Positions 1 to 8,368 of a stretch of 44,084 nt of DNA are shown one piece after another. A program made the position numbers and the translations under genes. The stretch's first letter is position 1; every line of letters starts with the position of its first letter. Location of the stretch: assembly GCA_018004935.1 (NCBI GenBank), contig JAGNBF010000066.1, forward strand, positions 1-44,084, written 5' to 3'. The DNA comes from Chloroflexota bacterium. Lineage in GTDB: Bacteria; Chloroflexota; Anaerolineae; Promineifilales; Promineifilaceae. The notes under the pieces are model-generated. The model did no database searches and had not been told where the DNA came from. It was given only the letters and a program-made list of their open reading frames with translations.

Positions 1-264
1 GGGGGGGAGGAAACCCACAGCGCGGTTTGGCGGGCAGACGCCCGCCAAACCGCGCCAGAAAAGTCCCCTGCCCTGGGGGGCGGGGTTAGGGGTGGGGTTT
101 TCTACGTTGAGGCCAAAGTTTGAGGGGGGTTTAGTCTGAAAACCCATCCCCCGTCCCCTTTGCAGGGGGAGGGGGGAAACCCACAGCGCGGTTTGGCGGG
201 CAGACGCCCGCCAAACCGCGCCAGAAAAGTCCCCCGCCCTGGGGGGCGGGGTTAGGGGTGGGGG
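1..264. repeat. Family A palindromic element, tandemly duplicated (A1a, A1b)
   Basis: Two copies lie 166 bp apart. Each has a 16-bp perfect stem with an AGAC loop (arms 20-35/40-55 and 186-201/206-221), followed by a GC-rich block (ggggcggggttaggggtggg) that recurs at six other places in the window. They sit just beyond the 3' end of the phosphofructokinase gene, where they could act as a terminator or transcript-stabilising hairpin (inference). The first copy may be cut by the window edge. No gene is seen in 1-321. Confidence 0.85.
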
Positions 265-321
265 AAATTGTAGTAGGCAATTGCCCCACATATACCCCTA
301 TAACTGCAAAGAACCACCAAA

Positions 322-1488
322 TCAATACAAGAACATAGGTTTGCCAATAACATGCCGAACTTTGGGGCGATACGCTTTAACATCATACAACTCATCCACA
401 TCCACCCGCTTAACCCCACTGGCAACCGTACTCATAGGAATGTGCGTATAGGTACCATCACGCAATGCTACCATGCGGCCGCTGGCCCCTTCGCGGATCA
501 AATCCATAGCCATATGGGCAAAGTTCACCGCCACCATCAAGTCCAGCGCATCTGGCGCACCCGAACGCATCAGATAAGCCAGGCGTTGGTTAATAATGTT
601 TTGACCCGTCAGCTTCTGCAAAGCCTCACCCGTAATTTCACCAATACCCCCTAACCGACGATGGCCATAAGCATCGGTTTCACCAAATTCAACCACCTTG
701 CCACCTACCATATGTGCCCCTTCACTAATAGTCACCATGGCATAGTTGCTGGGATTATTACGCTTATCTTCCAACACCAACTCAGCCAATCGTTCCGGAT
801 CATAAGGCACTTCCGAAATAATGGCCCGGTCTACCCCGGCCAGATAAGAACTGATGAGGCTGGTTTCACCACTATTGCGGCCAAATAGTTCCACAATGGC
901 GATGCGTTCGTGGGAGCCAGTGCTGGTGCGTAATTGGTGAATAAACTGGACACTCCGGGTAACGGCCGTGCTAAAGCCAATGCAGTAATCCGTTCCATAC
1001 ACATCGTTATCCATTGTCTTAGGGATAGCCACCACCGGAAACCCTTCCCGGTGCAACCGTTCCCCAAAGCTGAGGGTATCATCACCACCAATGGGAATAA
1101 GCCGCTGAATACCCAGGTGTTCCAAATTTTTGAGAACGTGAGGGGTGAAGTCCCGCAGACGAGGATCTGAGGCTTCTGCTTCTAAATGTTGTGGATCACG
1201 TAAGAAAGCAGGAACATTGCCGGGTTTTACTTTGGCGGGATTTGTACGGCTGGTATGCAACATTGTCCCACCAGTCCGGTCAATCGTCCGTACTGCATTA
1301 TTGTCTAATTTGATAAAGTAATTATCAAAGTTTTCCGGTTCATCTCGATTAAATTCGAGCAGACCGGCCCAACCACGCCGTATACCGATAACTTCATGCC
1401 CCTCATCTACGGCCCGGTTTACCACGGCTTTGATACACGGGTTTAGGCCGGGTACGTCACCACCACCTGTCAAAATACCGATTTTCAT
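322..1488 (-). CDS. pfkA: 6-phosphofructokinase, probably diphosphate-dependent type
   Basis: Phosphorylates fructose 6-phosphate to fructose 1,6-bisphosphate in cytoplasmic glycolysis. The 388-residue protein starts with the family nucleotide-loop sequence [16 protein letters not shown], has GGDDT at 134-138, the catalytic PKTMDND at 156-162 and LFGRNSGE at 201-208. In this family ATP enzymes usually have Gly at the second GGDG position and PGTIDND. Asp in GGDD plus Lys in PKT is the combination found in pyrophosphate-using enzymes, so a PPi donor is inferred, which would make the step reversible. The start is supported by a GGAGAG about 6 bases upstream. The gene stands alone: the pot operon ends about 760 bp upstream and an A-type hairpin lies downstream. 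The family assignment is firm; the donor is less certain. Confidence 0.93.
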   Translation of the reverse strand: MKIGILTGGGDVPGLNPCIKAVVNRAVDEGHEVIGIRRGWAGLLEFNRDEPENFDNYFIKLDNNAVRTIDRTGGTMLHTSRTNPAKVKPGNVPAFLRDPQHLEAEASDPRLRDFTPHVLKNLEHLGIQRLIPIGGDDTLSFGERLHREGFPVVAIPKTMDNDVYGTDYCIGFSTAVTRSVQFIHQLRTSTGSHERIAIVELFGRNSGETSLISSYLAGVDRAIISEVPYDPERLAELVLEDKRNNPSNYAMVTISEGAHMVGGKVVEFGETDAYGHRRLGGIGEITGEALQKLTGQNIINQRLAYLMRSGAPDALDLMVAVNFAHMAMDLIREGASGRMVALRDGTYTHIPMSTVASGVKRVDVDELYDVKAYRPKVRHVIGKPMFLY

Positions 1489-1689
1489 ACTCTACTCTCC
1501 ATTTATCATTGGGTGCTTTACCATGCCCAGAGTCAGACACCCTGTTTTATTTTATTTGGGCAAAACGCCATGCTCTTTCCATCACAACTCAGCCGCAATC
1601 AAGCAGTTCCGCAAGCAAACAGGTTGGCGACTCTTGGTTTTGCCGAATCAATGGGGAAGGAACATGGGCGAACAATCGAACCGTATGAT

Positions 1690-1706
1690 TATACTGCAAT
1701 AGTATA
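1690..1706. promoter_or_regulatory. 17-bp perfect dyad upstream of the phosphofructokinase gene
   Basis: TATACT-GCAAT-AGTATA is a perfect inverted repeat in an AT-rich stretch about 200 bp upstream of the phosphofructokinase start. It resembles the TACT...AGTA layout of PadR-type operators and of the dyad at 8347-8363, but nothing ties it to a regulator. Confidence 0.3.
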
Positions 1707-1733
1707 TCTTTTTGCCCATAGACCGGGTTGGTG

Positions 1734-1975
1734 CAGCAATTCTCAATTTGGCCTGAACGTCTAAAAATGGTGAGGCCGCCCGGCCGTCAACTGGGTGTAG
1801 CACAGCCTTTCCAGGCTGTGCGCTCTCTATACAGGCGGAGTCGGGCTTCGGCAAGCTCAGATCTCGAGGAGGTGCAGGGCGAACAGCCTGAAAGGCTGTT
1901 CTACGGGTTGGGCCATTTTCGAGCGTGTTTTTGGCGGGCCACGGTTTTAACCGTTGGTTAAATTGAGAATTGCTG
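1734..1975. repeat. 242-bp inverted-repeat-bounded intergenic element
   Basis: The ends are a 16-bp inverted repeat (cagcaattctcaattt at 1734-1749, its complement at 1960-1975). The interior holds two hairpins of the type agcacagcct-ttcc-aggctgtgc, a motif that recurs near 41270. Single ends of the same type occur at about 8275-8292 and 31025-31045. There is no coding potential. It looks like a miniature mobile element or its remnant; no clear flanking duplication was found. Confidence 0.6.
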
Positions 1976-2006
1976 GGGTTGGTGGGTAGGGTGATTGCTA
2001 TGTGGA

Positions 2007-2219
2007 TTTCCCCCACCCCTAACCCCGCCCCCAGGGGCGGGGAATTTTCTCAGGCGGGCAAAATGGGGTGCGTTGCCCCATTTTGCCCGTGGATGGGGGT
2101 TCCCCCTTCCCGATTTGGGGAATCGTTGGGGGGATGGGTGGGCACTAACCCTATTCCCAGGGGTGGGGAATCTTTTATGGGCTATTTTTCGCGGGGGGAC
2201 GCCCGCGAAGAATAGCCCA
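2007..2219. repeat. Family A element with two hairpins (A2); likely pot operon terminator
   Basis: It begins with the conserved block ccccacccctaaccccgccc. The first hairpin has arms 2055-2068 and 2076-2089. The second spans 2178-2219 with a near-perfect arm pair around GCTATTTTTCGCGGGG. The second lies only about 30 bp past the potA stop codon, so it could end pot transcription (inference). The stem sequences differ from those of other family A copies. Confidence 0.8.
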
Positions 2220-2247
2220 ATTGGGGGAGTGGGTAATTGCCTGAGAA

Positions 2248-3366
2248 TTATTCCAGTAAAATGCGGGCATCGGCGACGCGCCACCAGACATTGACCTTGT
2301 CCCCCACGTGGAAGGCTCCATACCCTTGGCCTCGGGCATTTTGAGCACGGACGACTAATGTTTCGCGGTTATCTATCCCCACAACATAGCGTGTATCGGT
2401 GCCGATATAGACAACATCACGCACGACTCCTGGTAAATATTCGCTAACTGGGGTAACGGGCGTTTCCCCAGATCCGCTGAGGATCAGTTTTTCTGGGCGC
2501 ATGGTCAACAGAATGGGCTGACCGGTGGTCATTTCACCGGGGCGAATGGGAGCGGTGATTTTTTGTCCGGCGACGAGGATGTAGCCTACGTTGTTGCCGT
2601 TGAGGCCAATAAGTTGGCCGGGCAGAAAGTTTGTTTCACCAATGAAGTCGGCGACGAAACGGGTGGCAGGGTTTTCATAGAGGGATACGGGATCATCTAC
2701 TTGCAATAGTTTGCCCTCGTGCATCACACCGATGCGATCGGACATGGTAAGGGCTTCTTCTTGGTCATGGGTAACATATATGAAGGTAATGCCCACCTGT
2801 TGTTGCAGGTGTTTGAGTTCTAACTGCATGGCTTTACGCAGTTTAAGGTCTAGAGCGCCCAGGGGTTCATCCAGGAGTAAAACGGCGGGTTCGTTGATAA
2901 GGGCACGGGCGAGGGCGACCCGTTGTTGTTGCCCGCCGGAGAGTTGGGTGGGGCGTCTGTCTTCTAAGCCGGAAAGTTGCACAAGTTCGAGCGCGGCCGC
3001 GACGCGCTTCATCTGCTCTTGTGCCGGGACACGTTTGACCTTCAGCCCAAACGCCACATTTTGCCCCACCGAAAGGTGCGGAAATAAGGCATAATTCTGA
3101 AAAACAGTATTTACCGGGCGATGATTGGGGGGCACAACCCCCATCGGCTGGCCTTGAATCATCACCTCACCTGCGGTTGGCTGTTCAAACCCGGCAATCA
3201 TGCGCAAAGTCGTGGTTTTGCCACAGCCACTTGGCCCCAGTAAGGTAAAAAACTCTCCCGCATGAATCTGTAGATTCACCTGAGAAACGGCGGCTAACTG
3301 TCTGGTTCCCCGCCTGGTTGTAAACAATTTGCTTAGATTGTGTAATTCAACCGCTATCTCACTCAC
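2248..3366 (-). CDS. potA: Polyamine-type ABC transporter ATP-binding protein
   Basis: Hydrolyses ATP to power import by the PotBC channel on the inner face of the membrane. The 372 residues show Walker A GPSGCGKT (44-51), Q-loop VFQNYALFP near 88-96, signature LSGGQQQR (142-149), Walker B VLLLDEP (162-168), the H-loop His in YVTHDQ (about 200) and a C-terminal TOBE-like beta region from about 250. That length and TOBE region match PotA and related spermidine, putrescine or thiamine transporters. It is the last gene of the operon and overlaps potC by 4 bases, which implies translational coupling. Substrate class is inferred from PotD. One GCGGCCGC lies within the RVAAALELV segment. Confidence 0.93.
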   Translation of the reverse strand: MSEIAVELHNLSKLFTTRRGTRQLAAVSQVNLQIHAGEFFTLLGPSGCGKTTTLRMIAGFEQPTAGEVMIQGQPMGVVPPNHRPVNTVFQNYALFPHLSVGQNVAFGLKVKRVPAQEQMKRVAAALELVQLSGLEDRRPTQLSGGQQQRVALARALINEPAVLLLDEPLGALDLKLRKAMQLELKHLQQQVGITFIYVTHDQEEALTMSDRIGVMHEGKLLQVDDPVSLYENPATRFVADFIGETNFLPGQLIGLNGNNVGYILVAGQKITAPIRPGEMTTGQPILLTMRPEKLILSGSGETPVTPVSEYLPGVVRDVVYIGTDTRYVVGIDNRETLVVRAQNARGQGYGAFHVGDKVNVWWRVADARILLE

Positions 3367-4157
3367 GCCTCACCCTGTCCCGTCCGCCGCAAACGCTCCG
3401 CCAGCAGAATTGTGATAATTGACAATACCATAATCAACGCTCCCAGAGCCACCATTACCGGTAAGCGCCGGGGAAAACGTAGTTGTGAATACATATAAAC
3501 AGGTAACGTAGACTCCGTGCCCATGATGAACACGCTCATTGCGTATTCATCAAACGAAGTCGTGAACGCCGTCAAAAAAGCGGCCACCAGGGCAGGGATA
3601 CACATGGGTAATGTTACCCGCCATTGCGCCCCCCAGTAACTGGTGCCTAAATCCATGGCGGCTTCTTCCAGATTGGCAGGAAAACCAGCCAGCCGTGAAG
3701 CCAGAATAAGCATGACGGTAGGGATATTCAACACCACATGACCCAAACCCACTGTCCACAGACTTAGCTCCACATTTATCATTTGGCGGAACAGAATGAG
3801 CAGGGCCACCCCGATAACCACCGAAGGTATGACCATGGGCAGAGCGGAAACGGTTAAGAAGGCACTTTTGCCGGGAAAATCAAAGCGCATGATGGCAATA
3901 GCGGCCATTGTGCCTAAGATGGTGGCGACCAGAGAAGAGATCAGGCCGACAATGACGCTATTTTGTAAGGATGTCAACAGTTCCCGGGCCTGCAATAAAT
4001 CTTGATACCAACGGGTCGTAAATCCTGTCAGGGGGAACCGCAGGGATGAAGAGTCATTGAAGGAAAAAAGGATTAACAAAATGATGGGTAAATACAGAAT
4101 AATGGCAAATAAGCCATAGTAGAAAGCAGAAGGTGTCAGCCAGGTTTGTCTTTTCAC
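3363..4157 (-). CDS. potC: Polyamine-type ABC transporter permease
   Basis: One of the two membrane subunits of the importer. The 264-residue protein has about six hydrophobic segments, the first at about residues 13-33, and the cytoplasmic EAA loop [15 protein letters not shown] near 164-178 that docks on the ATPase. The length is normal for PotC. It begins one base after the potB stop and overlaps the potA start, so the three are clearly co-transcribed. The assignment as PotC rather than PotB rests on order and on PotC-like features such as [11 protein letters not shown] after the first helix. Confidence 0.92.
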   Translation of the reverse strand: MKRQTWLTPSAFYYGLFAIILYLPIILLILFSFNDSSSLRFPLTGFTTRWYQDLLQARELLTSLQNSVIVGLISSLVATILGTMAAIAIMRFDFPGKSAFLTVSALPMVIPSVVIGVALLILFRQMINVELSLWTVGLGHVVLNIPTVMLILASRLAGFPANLEEAAMDLGTSYWGAQWRVTLPMCIPALVAAFLTAFTTSFDEYAMSVFIMGTESTLPVYMYSQLRFPRRLPVMVALGALIMVLSIITILLAERLRRTGQGEA

Positions 4158-5006
4158 TTAAACTCCTGCTAAATCAGATAGGCGTACAAAGCGACCGAAT
4201 ATAAGAAGGGGTAATAAGACGACAACGAGCATAACCAGGCTCATTAAAGCGCCCATTGGCCAGTTGAGGGCACGCAGGAATTGGTCCAGGATAATGTTGC
4301 CAAACATGATGCCATTGGGGCCGCCAACCAGAGCCGGGGTAACGTATTCGCCTACGGTGGGGATAAAGACGAAGAGAAAACCGGCAATGACGCCGGGTAA
4401 ACTGAGTGGTAGGGTGACACGGAAAAAGGCTTCCCAACGAGTACACCCCAAGTCCGCGGCCGCTTCCAATAAACTCTTATCTATTCGCTCCAAGGCGGTG
4501 AAAATGGGCAGGGCCACAAAAGGTATCCACACATATACCAAGGTTACGATTACCGCATCCGCACTATAGAGCAACAGCGGCGAATCTACGGTAAAACCAA
4601 TCCACTCCAACAACGAGGCCAATGCCCCATCTGAACCTAAGATGACTTTCCAGGACAATACTCGCAGTAAATAGCTCACCCAGGCTGGTACGATAATGAT
4701 GCTTAATAAGGTGAATTTCATGGCTCCGGCCTGAAACGTCAGGAAGTAGGCAAGGGGATAAGCCAGGACTACTGTGTAGAGTGAAACCCATAGGGAAAGA
4801 ACGACTGAGCGCCACAGTAGTTTTTGCATGGCGGTATTGGCGAAAAATTCCTGGTAATGGGCCAGGGTAAATTGATCCCGTTCGGCCCCAAAACTGCCTG
4901 CCCGAAAGGAGAACAAGACCATGATGCCCAAAGGCAACAAAAAGAGCAGTCCCAGGAAGAGGACGGAAGGAGTCATTAAGATGAGAACGCGGCCGCGGTT
5001 TTCCAT
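4158..5006 (-). CDS. potB: Polyamine-type ABC transporter permease
   Basis: The second membrane subunit of the importer. The 282 residues contain about six membrane helices, starting with a hydrophobic stretch at about residues 9-31, and the EAA loop LLEAAADLGCTRWEAFF followed by RVTLPLS in the last third. It is encoded directly upstream of potC without a gap. The distance from potD is 81 bp and contains a strong hairpin (5014-5050). Two GCGGCCGC copies fall in the gene: one in EAAADLG and one at the extreme N terminus (ENRGRV). Confidence 0.92.
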   Translation of the reverse strand: MENRGRVLILMTPSVLFLGLLFLLPLGIMVLFSFRAGSFGAERDQFTLAHYQEFFANTAMQKLLWRSVVLSLWVSLYTVVLAYPLAYFLTFQAGAMKFTLLSIIIVPAWVSYLLRVLSWKVILGSDGALASLLEWIGFTVDSPLLLYSADAVIVTLVYVWIPFVALPIFTALERIDKSLLEAAADLGCTRWEAFFRVTLPLSLPGVIAGFLFVFIPTVGEYVTPALVGGPNGIMFGNIILDQFLRALNWPMGALMSLVMLVVVLLPLLIFGRFVRLSDLAGV

Positions 5007-5013
5007 ATACGTT

Positions 5014-5050
5014 TAAAAACCGGGTTTTTCATTGAAAAACCCGGTTTCTT
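5014..5050 (-). terminator. Intercistronic hairpin between potD and potB
   Basis: A long near-perfect stem pairs AAACCGGGTTTTTCA with TGAAAAACCCGGTTT, with a T-rich tail on the minus strand. Placed after the binding-protein gene and before the permeases, it could cause partial termination or protect the upstream mRNA, giving more PotD than membrane subunits (inference from common ABC operon practice). Confidence 0.65.
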
Positions 5051-5087
5051 ACTATTGGCTATTCACCTTTTACTGTTCAGATCTCCC

Positions 5088-6230
5088 CTACGGAGCAACT
5101 TTCACCTCATCCCACAAATCCACCCGCGTCTGCCGTTGTTCTTCCGTGAGTGGTTGATAAAAGACCGTGCGCTCCGTTAGCGTCTCTGCCTGATCCAGGT
5201 CCATAAAATCCACCACATATTCATCAATCAAGGGCAAGGCGTCAAGGTTCGCTGAACCATACCAATACTCATTGGCAAACGCCGCCATAGATTCGGTGGC
5301 AATCGCCGCATCCAGAAATTCATAGATCAAATCCAGGTTCTGGGCGTCTGCACTGACACCAAATCCACATACCCACCCCAAACGACCCTCCGTTGGTTGT
5401 ACATAGGCCACCTCATACCCCTCAGATTGGACAAAAGCATACGCATCCTGCCAGGCATTAACGATAATCCAGGCATCTTCTCCCTTGGGTAGTTCATAGG
5501 CTTCGGTGTAATCGGTCCAATAGGTGAGCAAGTTCGGCTTTAATTCCAGCAACTTCGCTTTGATCCGCTCATCATCTTCAGGCGTGGTGTTCCACGGGTC
5601 CAGCCCCAGGGCTAAGGCGGTCATGGCATAATTAGACTCCCCTGAATCCCACAAGACCACATGACCAGCATATTGTTCATCCCATAAATCGGCCCAGGAA
5701 TCGGGCACTTCGGGCACTAAATCCGTACGCACCAGCATAGATTCGTATCCCCAATCCCAGGGAACAAAATATTGTTCGCCATTAAACTGCCCCATTTGAG
5801 CAAAATCGGCCTGAATACCATCCCAATTGGATAGGCGGCTGGTGTCAATGGGTTGTACCAACCCTTCATCCACGTATAACTGCCACCAGGAGTTGCAAGG
5901 ATGGACCAAATCGGCATGAAAGCCAGATTGTATCTTAGCAAAAGCTTCCGCATCTTCAGCGAAAAAACTATATGTAACCAGATCCGCCAATTGGTCGCCG
6001 TATTTTTCCGTAAAGGGGGCATAGAATTGTGGATAACCGATGGCGTCGTAACCGCTCCACTCTAGAATGACCAAAGGCTCATCGGATGATACTGCCTCTT
6101 CGGATGTTGTTTCATTAGCACCAGATGATGTTGTGTTGGTCTCCCTACTACAACCCGCCACAACCAGAACTAACAAAACCAGGTAAACCATGAAGCTACC
6201 AGAGGTAGCACGCTTCCAAAAATCGTTCAT
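5088..6230 (-). CDS. potD: Spermidine/putrescine-type substrate-binding lipoprotein
   Basis: Captures substrate outside the membrane and delivers it to PotBC. The N terminus has a hydrophobic segment ending in the lipobox VVAGC (Cys about residue 27), then a Ser/Thr/Glu-rich linker (about 28-50). The mature domain starts EPLVILEWSGYDAIGYP, the usual opening of this extracellular binding-protein family. Total length is 380 residues, slightly longer than classical PotD because of the linker. It is the first gene of the operon, with a GAGGA about 8 bases upstream of the ATG and a good promoter at 6287-6314. Substrate could be a polyamine or a related small molecule. Confidence 0.9.
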   Translation of the reverse strand: MNDFWKRATSGSFMVYLVLLVLVVAGCSRETNTTSSGANETTSEEAVSSDEPLVILEWSGYDAIGYPQFYAPFTEKYGDQLADLVTYSFFAEDAEAFAKIQSGFHADLVHPCNSWWQLYVDEGLVQPIDTSRLSNWDGIQADFAQMGQFNGEQYFVPWDWGYESMLVRTDLVPEVPDSWADLWDEQYAGHVVLWDSGESNYAMTALALGLDPWNTTPEDDERIKAKLLELKPNLLTYWTDYTEAYELPKGEDAWIIVNAWQDAYAFVQSEGYEVAYVQPTEGRLGWVCGFGVSADAQNLDLIYEFLDAAIATESMAAFANEYWYGSANLDALPLIDEYVVDFMDLDQAETLTERTVFYQPLTEEQRQTRVDLWDEVKVAP

Positions 6231-6255
6231 TAGGCATCCTCACGTCTAGATATTT

Positions 6256-6279
6256 GCTCTGTGGTTTGTTGTCAGAGCA
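6256..6279. promoter_or_regulatory. Inverted repeat in the potD 5' leader
   Basis: TGCTCTG and CAGAGCA pair across an 11-base spacer between the predicted potD promoter and start codon. It could be an operator or an mRNA hairpin; no regulator is indicated. Confidence 0.35.
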
Positions 6280-6286
6280 ATCATTC

Positions 6287-6314
6287 ATTGTACTAATAGT
6301 TGGGACTAAATCAA
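6287..6314 (-). promoter_or_regulatory. Predicted sigma-70-type promoter of the potDBCA operon
   Basis: On the minus strand TTGATT (6309-6314) and TACAAT (6287-6292) are separated by 16 bp and lie about 57 bp upstream of the potD ATG. The -10 box matches TATAAT at five of six positions and the -35 box matches TTGACA at four of six. Not experimentally tested. Confidence 0.55.
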
Positions 6315-6390
6315 TAATAAGAGGGTATATTTTGTAGGTTGATTCGCTCATCCCCCGGCGATTTCCGGCGGGAAGGGGGAAACACCAGGC

Positions 6391-6434
6391 GGGCCGGTAA
6401 TGAATGGAGCGCGGCCGCGCTCCATTACCGGCCC
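6391..6434. repeat. Family A-like long palindrome centred on GCGGCCGC (A3)
   Basis: Arms 6391-6414 and 6415-6434 are complementary (GGGCCGGTAATG...GAGCGCGG). The left arm carries one extra 4-base unit, AATG, as a tandem duplication. The palindrome centre is GCGGCCGC (6411-6418). A ggcgggaaggggga block just upstream matches the tail of other family A copies. It sits between the divergent potD and oxidoreductase genes. The rest of 6231-6660 holds the pot promoter and a family E repeat. Confidence 0.75.
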
Positions 6435-6552
6435 ATTCTACACGTTTGACCCTCTCCCTATATTTTCTCCTTTTGCCTGTGTCACCTTTATCCCATTTCC
6501 CTCTCTAAGACAGGTAGAAAACAGTGATCAGTGACTGAATACCAGTAACTAC

Positions 6553-6630
6553 TAAACCCGTTGCCTGAGCTTGTCGAAGGCAAAACGGGCTGAGACAAGC
6601 TCACCCCTCGAGCGGGTTAGTCGTTACGAA
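6553..6630. repeat. Family E repeat (GAGCTTGTCGAAGGC type)
   Basis: Contains acccgttgcctgagcttgtc and gaaggcaaaacgggct with an outer arm pair ending ...gcgggttagtcgttac. Related copies lie at about 30935, 36144, 36387, 37715, 38495, 40165 and 42365. It immediately precedes the oxidoreductase gene, and an in-frame ATG inside it (6571) should not be taken as the gene start. Confidence 0.75.
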
Positions 6631-6660
6631 TACCAACTAAATGTAGGAGCAAGCAATAAC

Positions 6661-7329
6661 ATGTCTCTACTCAGTGAAAAAGATCGCCAACATCTCATAC
6701 AGGAATTTACCGGTTTGCAACACCCGGTTCATCTTATTGTGTTTACCCAGGAATTTGAATGCCAGTTATGTCGGGAAACCCGCCAGATTGCTGAAGAGGT
6801 AGCCGCCCTTTCAGACATGATTAGCCTGGAAGTATTGGACTTTGTGGCTGATGCGGAACAGGCCAGACAATATAACATTGACAAGATTCCGGCGACGATC
6901 CTCATGCAGGGAGGGGATGCGGTCAAAGATTTTGGCATTCGTTATTATGGCGTTCCTTCCGGTTATGAGTTTAGTTCGCTCATATTTGATATTTTGATGG
7001 TAGGCCGGGGTGATTCGGGGTTGGCGCAACCAACACGGGAATGGCTGGCCCATTTGACAGTGCCGGTACATTTGCAGGTATTTGTTACCCCTACCTGCCC
7101 CTATTGTCCACGAGCGGTGTTGTTGGCTCATCAGTTTGCGATGGAAAGTGATCTGGTAACGGCGGATATGGTGGAAGCTACGGAGTTTCCAGATATGGCG
7201 ATAAAGTATCAGGTGATGGGTGTGCCGCGTACGGTCATCAATGAAACGATCTTTCAGGAAGGGGCCGCGCCGGAAGGGCATCTATTGGCGAAGTTACAAC
7301 AAGCGATGGCACAGGTATTGGCTGTGTAG
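6661..7329 (+). CDS. Two-domain thioredoxin-fold protein disulfide oxidoreductase (PDO/GlrX-like)
   Basis: Cytoplasmic dithiol-disulfide exchange enzyme built from two consecutive thioredoxin folds. The 222 residues carry a first redox site CQLC (34-37) with cis-proline KIPATI (about 76-81), and a second site CPYC (146-149) in FVTPTCPYCPRA with cis-proline GVPRTV. That arrangement fits the archaeal/bacterial PDO or glutaredoxin-like family, where usually the C-terminal CPYC is the active one. The start at 6661 follows AGGAG (6645-6649); an upstream in-frame ATG at 6571 lies in repeat sequence. It is followed after 9 bases by a glutaredoxin and then GroES, suggesting a redox/protein-folding operon. 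Confidence 0.88.
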   Translation: MSLLSEKDRQHLIQEFTGLQHPVHLIVFTQEFECQLCRETRQIAEEVAALSDMISLEVLDFVADAEQARQYNIDKIPATILMQGGDAVKDFGIRYYGVPSGYEFSSLIFDILMVGRGDSGLAQPTREWLAHLTVPVHLQVFVTPTCPYCPRAVLLAHQFAMESDLVTADMVEATEFPDMAIKYQVMGVPRTVINETIFQEGAAPEGHLLAKLQQAMAQVLAV

Positions 7330-7338
7330 GAGTTAATG

Positions 7339-7602
7339 ATGATAAAGGAAAATGGTAAACAACCCCCGGTAGTTGTTTTTAGTACCCCAACTTGTGGTTA
7401 CTGTAATATGGCGAAGCAGTATTTCCGGCAACACAATATTCGTTTTCGGGATGTGGATGTGAGCCGGGACGCGGCCGCGGCGCGAGACATGGTGCGTCGT
7501 ACCGGCCAGATGGGTGTGCCTGTCATTGATATTGGCGGCAAACTCATCGTAGGGTTTGATAAACCCAAAATTAATCAACTTTTAGGCTTGAAGGAGTATT
7601 GA
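7339..7602 (+). CDS. Glutaredoxin-family protein
   Basis: A small (87-residue) thioredoxin-fold protein with the redox motif CGYC in FSTPTCGYCNMAKQYF, the TVP-equivalent GVPVIDIGG and the C-terminal GFDKPKINQLL typical of NrdH/YruB-like glutaredoxins. It probably reduces disulfides with electrons from a thioredoxin-reductase-like partner. ATG codons occur at 7336 and 7339; AGGAG (7328-7332), which overlaps the previous stop codon, is better spaced for 7339. A GCGGCCGC gives the DAAAARD segment. It is tightly coupled to its neighbours on both sides. Confidence 0.88.
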   Translation: MIKENGKQPPVVVFSTPTCGYCNMAKQYFRQHNIRFRDVDVSRDAAAARDMVRRTGQMGVPVIDIGGKLIVGFDKPKINQLLGLKEY

Positions 7603-7604
7603 AC

Positions 7605-7877
7605 ATGACCATCGAACCACTCGGCACTCGAGTTTTGATAAAACCGCTAGAACAAGAAAGTACAACCCCTAGTGGTCTGATCCTGCCAGAAACGGCCAAA
7701 GAAAAGCCCCAACAGGGGATGGTAGAGGCTGTGGGTAACTCAGAGCAGATGACCAGTGGCCTGACGGTAGGTGATCGGGTGTTATTTCCCAAATACACGG
7801 GTAATGAAGTGCAGTTAAACGGCAAGGTTTACCTGGTAATGGAAGAAAACGAGATTTTAGCCCGCATCAGACTGTAG
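7605..7877 (+). CDS. groS: Co-chaperonin GroES
   Basis: The heptameric lid of the GroEL folding chamber. The 90-residue protein has PLGTRVLIKPL at the N terminus, the mobile-loop region ESTTPSGLILPETAKEKPQQG (written here in two parts: ESTTPSGLILPE and TAKEKPQQG), GDRVLFPKYTGNEV and the C-terminal VMEENEILARI, all family hallmarks at normal length. The ATG at 7605 is chosen because AGGAG (7592-7596) is 8 bases upstream. No groEL is next to it: a terminator follows at once. Its position behind two thiol oxidoreductases is unusual. No CIRCE operator is visible upstream. Confidence 0.95.
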   Translation: MTIEPLGTRVLIKPLEQESTTPSGLILPETAKEKPQQGMVEAVGNSEQMTSGLTVGDRVLFPKYTGNEVQLNGKVYLVMEENEILARIRL

Positions 7878-7905
7878 CCAGACCGTCTGAGGAGGAGAAG
7901 AAAAG

Positions 7906-7944
7906 AGGCTTCCCGCGAGTATCTCGCGGGAAGCCTTTTTTTTT
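7906..7944 (+). terminator. Rho-independent terminator after groS
   Basis: AGGCTTCCCGCGAG (7906-7919) pairs perfectly with CTCGCGGGAAGCCT (7923-7936) across a 3-base loop, followed by a run of T. A clear end for the oxidoreductase-glutaredoxin-GroES transcript. Confidence 0.93.
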
Positions 7945-8071
7945 AGTTTGATCGTTTGCGGAAACCGTAACCGTTCAGTTTTGTGTACGGCCAAAGGGCA
8001 TAATCTGACATTTTCCCGCCATGTCGCCGTGCCACCCTGTTGCTTTATCGCCACGTTGGGTTTGTCCGAGG

Positions 8072-8240
8072 CCACCCCCACCCCTAACCCCGCCCCTGGG
8101 GCGGGGAACCTTTCTAAGGGGCATTTTTCGGAGCATTCGCCCCGAAAAATGCCCCATGGGAATTCCCCCCTTCCCTCGGGAATCGGCAGGGGGGATGGGG
8201 TCAATGAAGGCGTTACCCGATTAAAAATTTAATGAACAAT
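8072..8240. repeat. Family A element (A4), uninterrupted copy
   Basis: It has the conserved ccccacccctaaccccgccc block, a hairpin with arms starting GGGGCATTTTTCGG (from 8118), then a ccttccctcgggaatcgg block and a unique tail to 8240. Bases 8102-8240 match 42962-43100 with 4 differences in 139 and no gaps. It is the 'empty site' for the family B insertion at 42839. Confidence 0.9.
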
Positions 8241-8346
8241 AACCGCCGGGCGGATTAAGGGAATGCTTACCCTTCAAATTGAGAATTGCTGGCGATGTTG
8301 TTTGCTCCTTCTGTTGGCTTATGTTATCGTTTATTCAAATTATAAA

Positions 8347-8363
8347 TACTCAAATTGTGAGTA
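8347..8363. promoter_or_regulatory. Palindromic operator candidate in front of the padR gene
   Basis: TACTCA-AATTG-TGAGTA is a perfect inverted repeat ending 5 bases before the ATG. PadR-family repressors usually bind such dyads and often repress their own gene, so autoregulation is inferred. Confidence 0.5.
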
Positions 8364-8368
8364 GCTTC

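Noticed and set aside
6571-6660. 30-codon N-terminal extension of the PDO-like protein
   Set aside because: It lies in the family E repeat; AGGAG supports the ATG at 6661.
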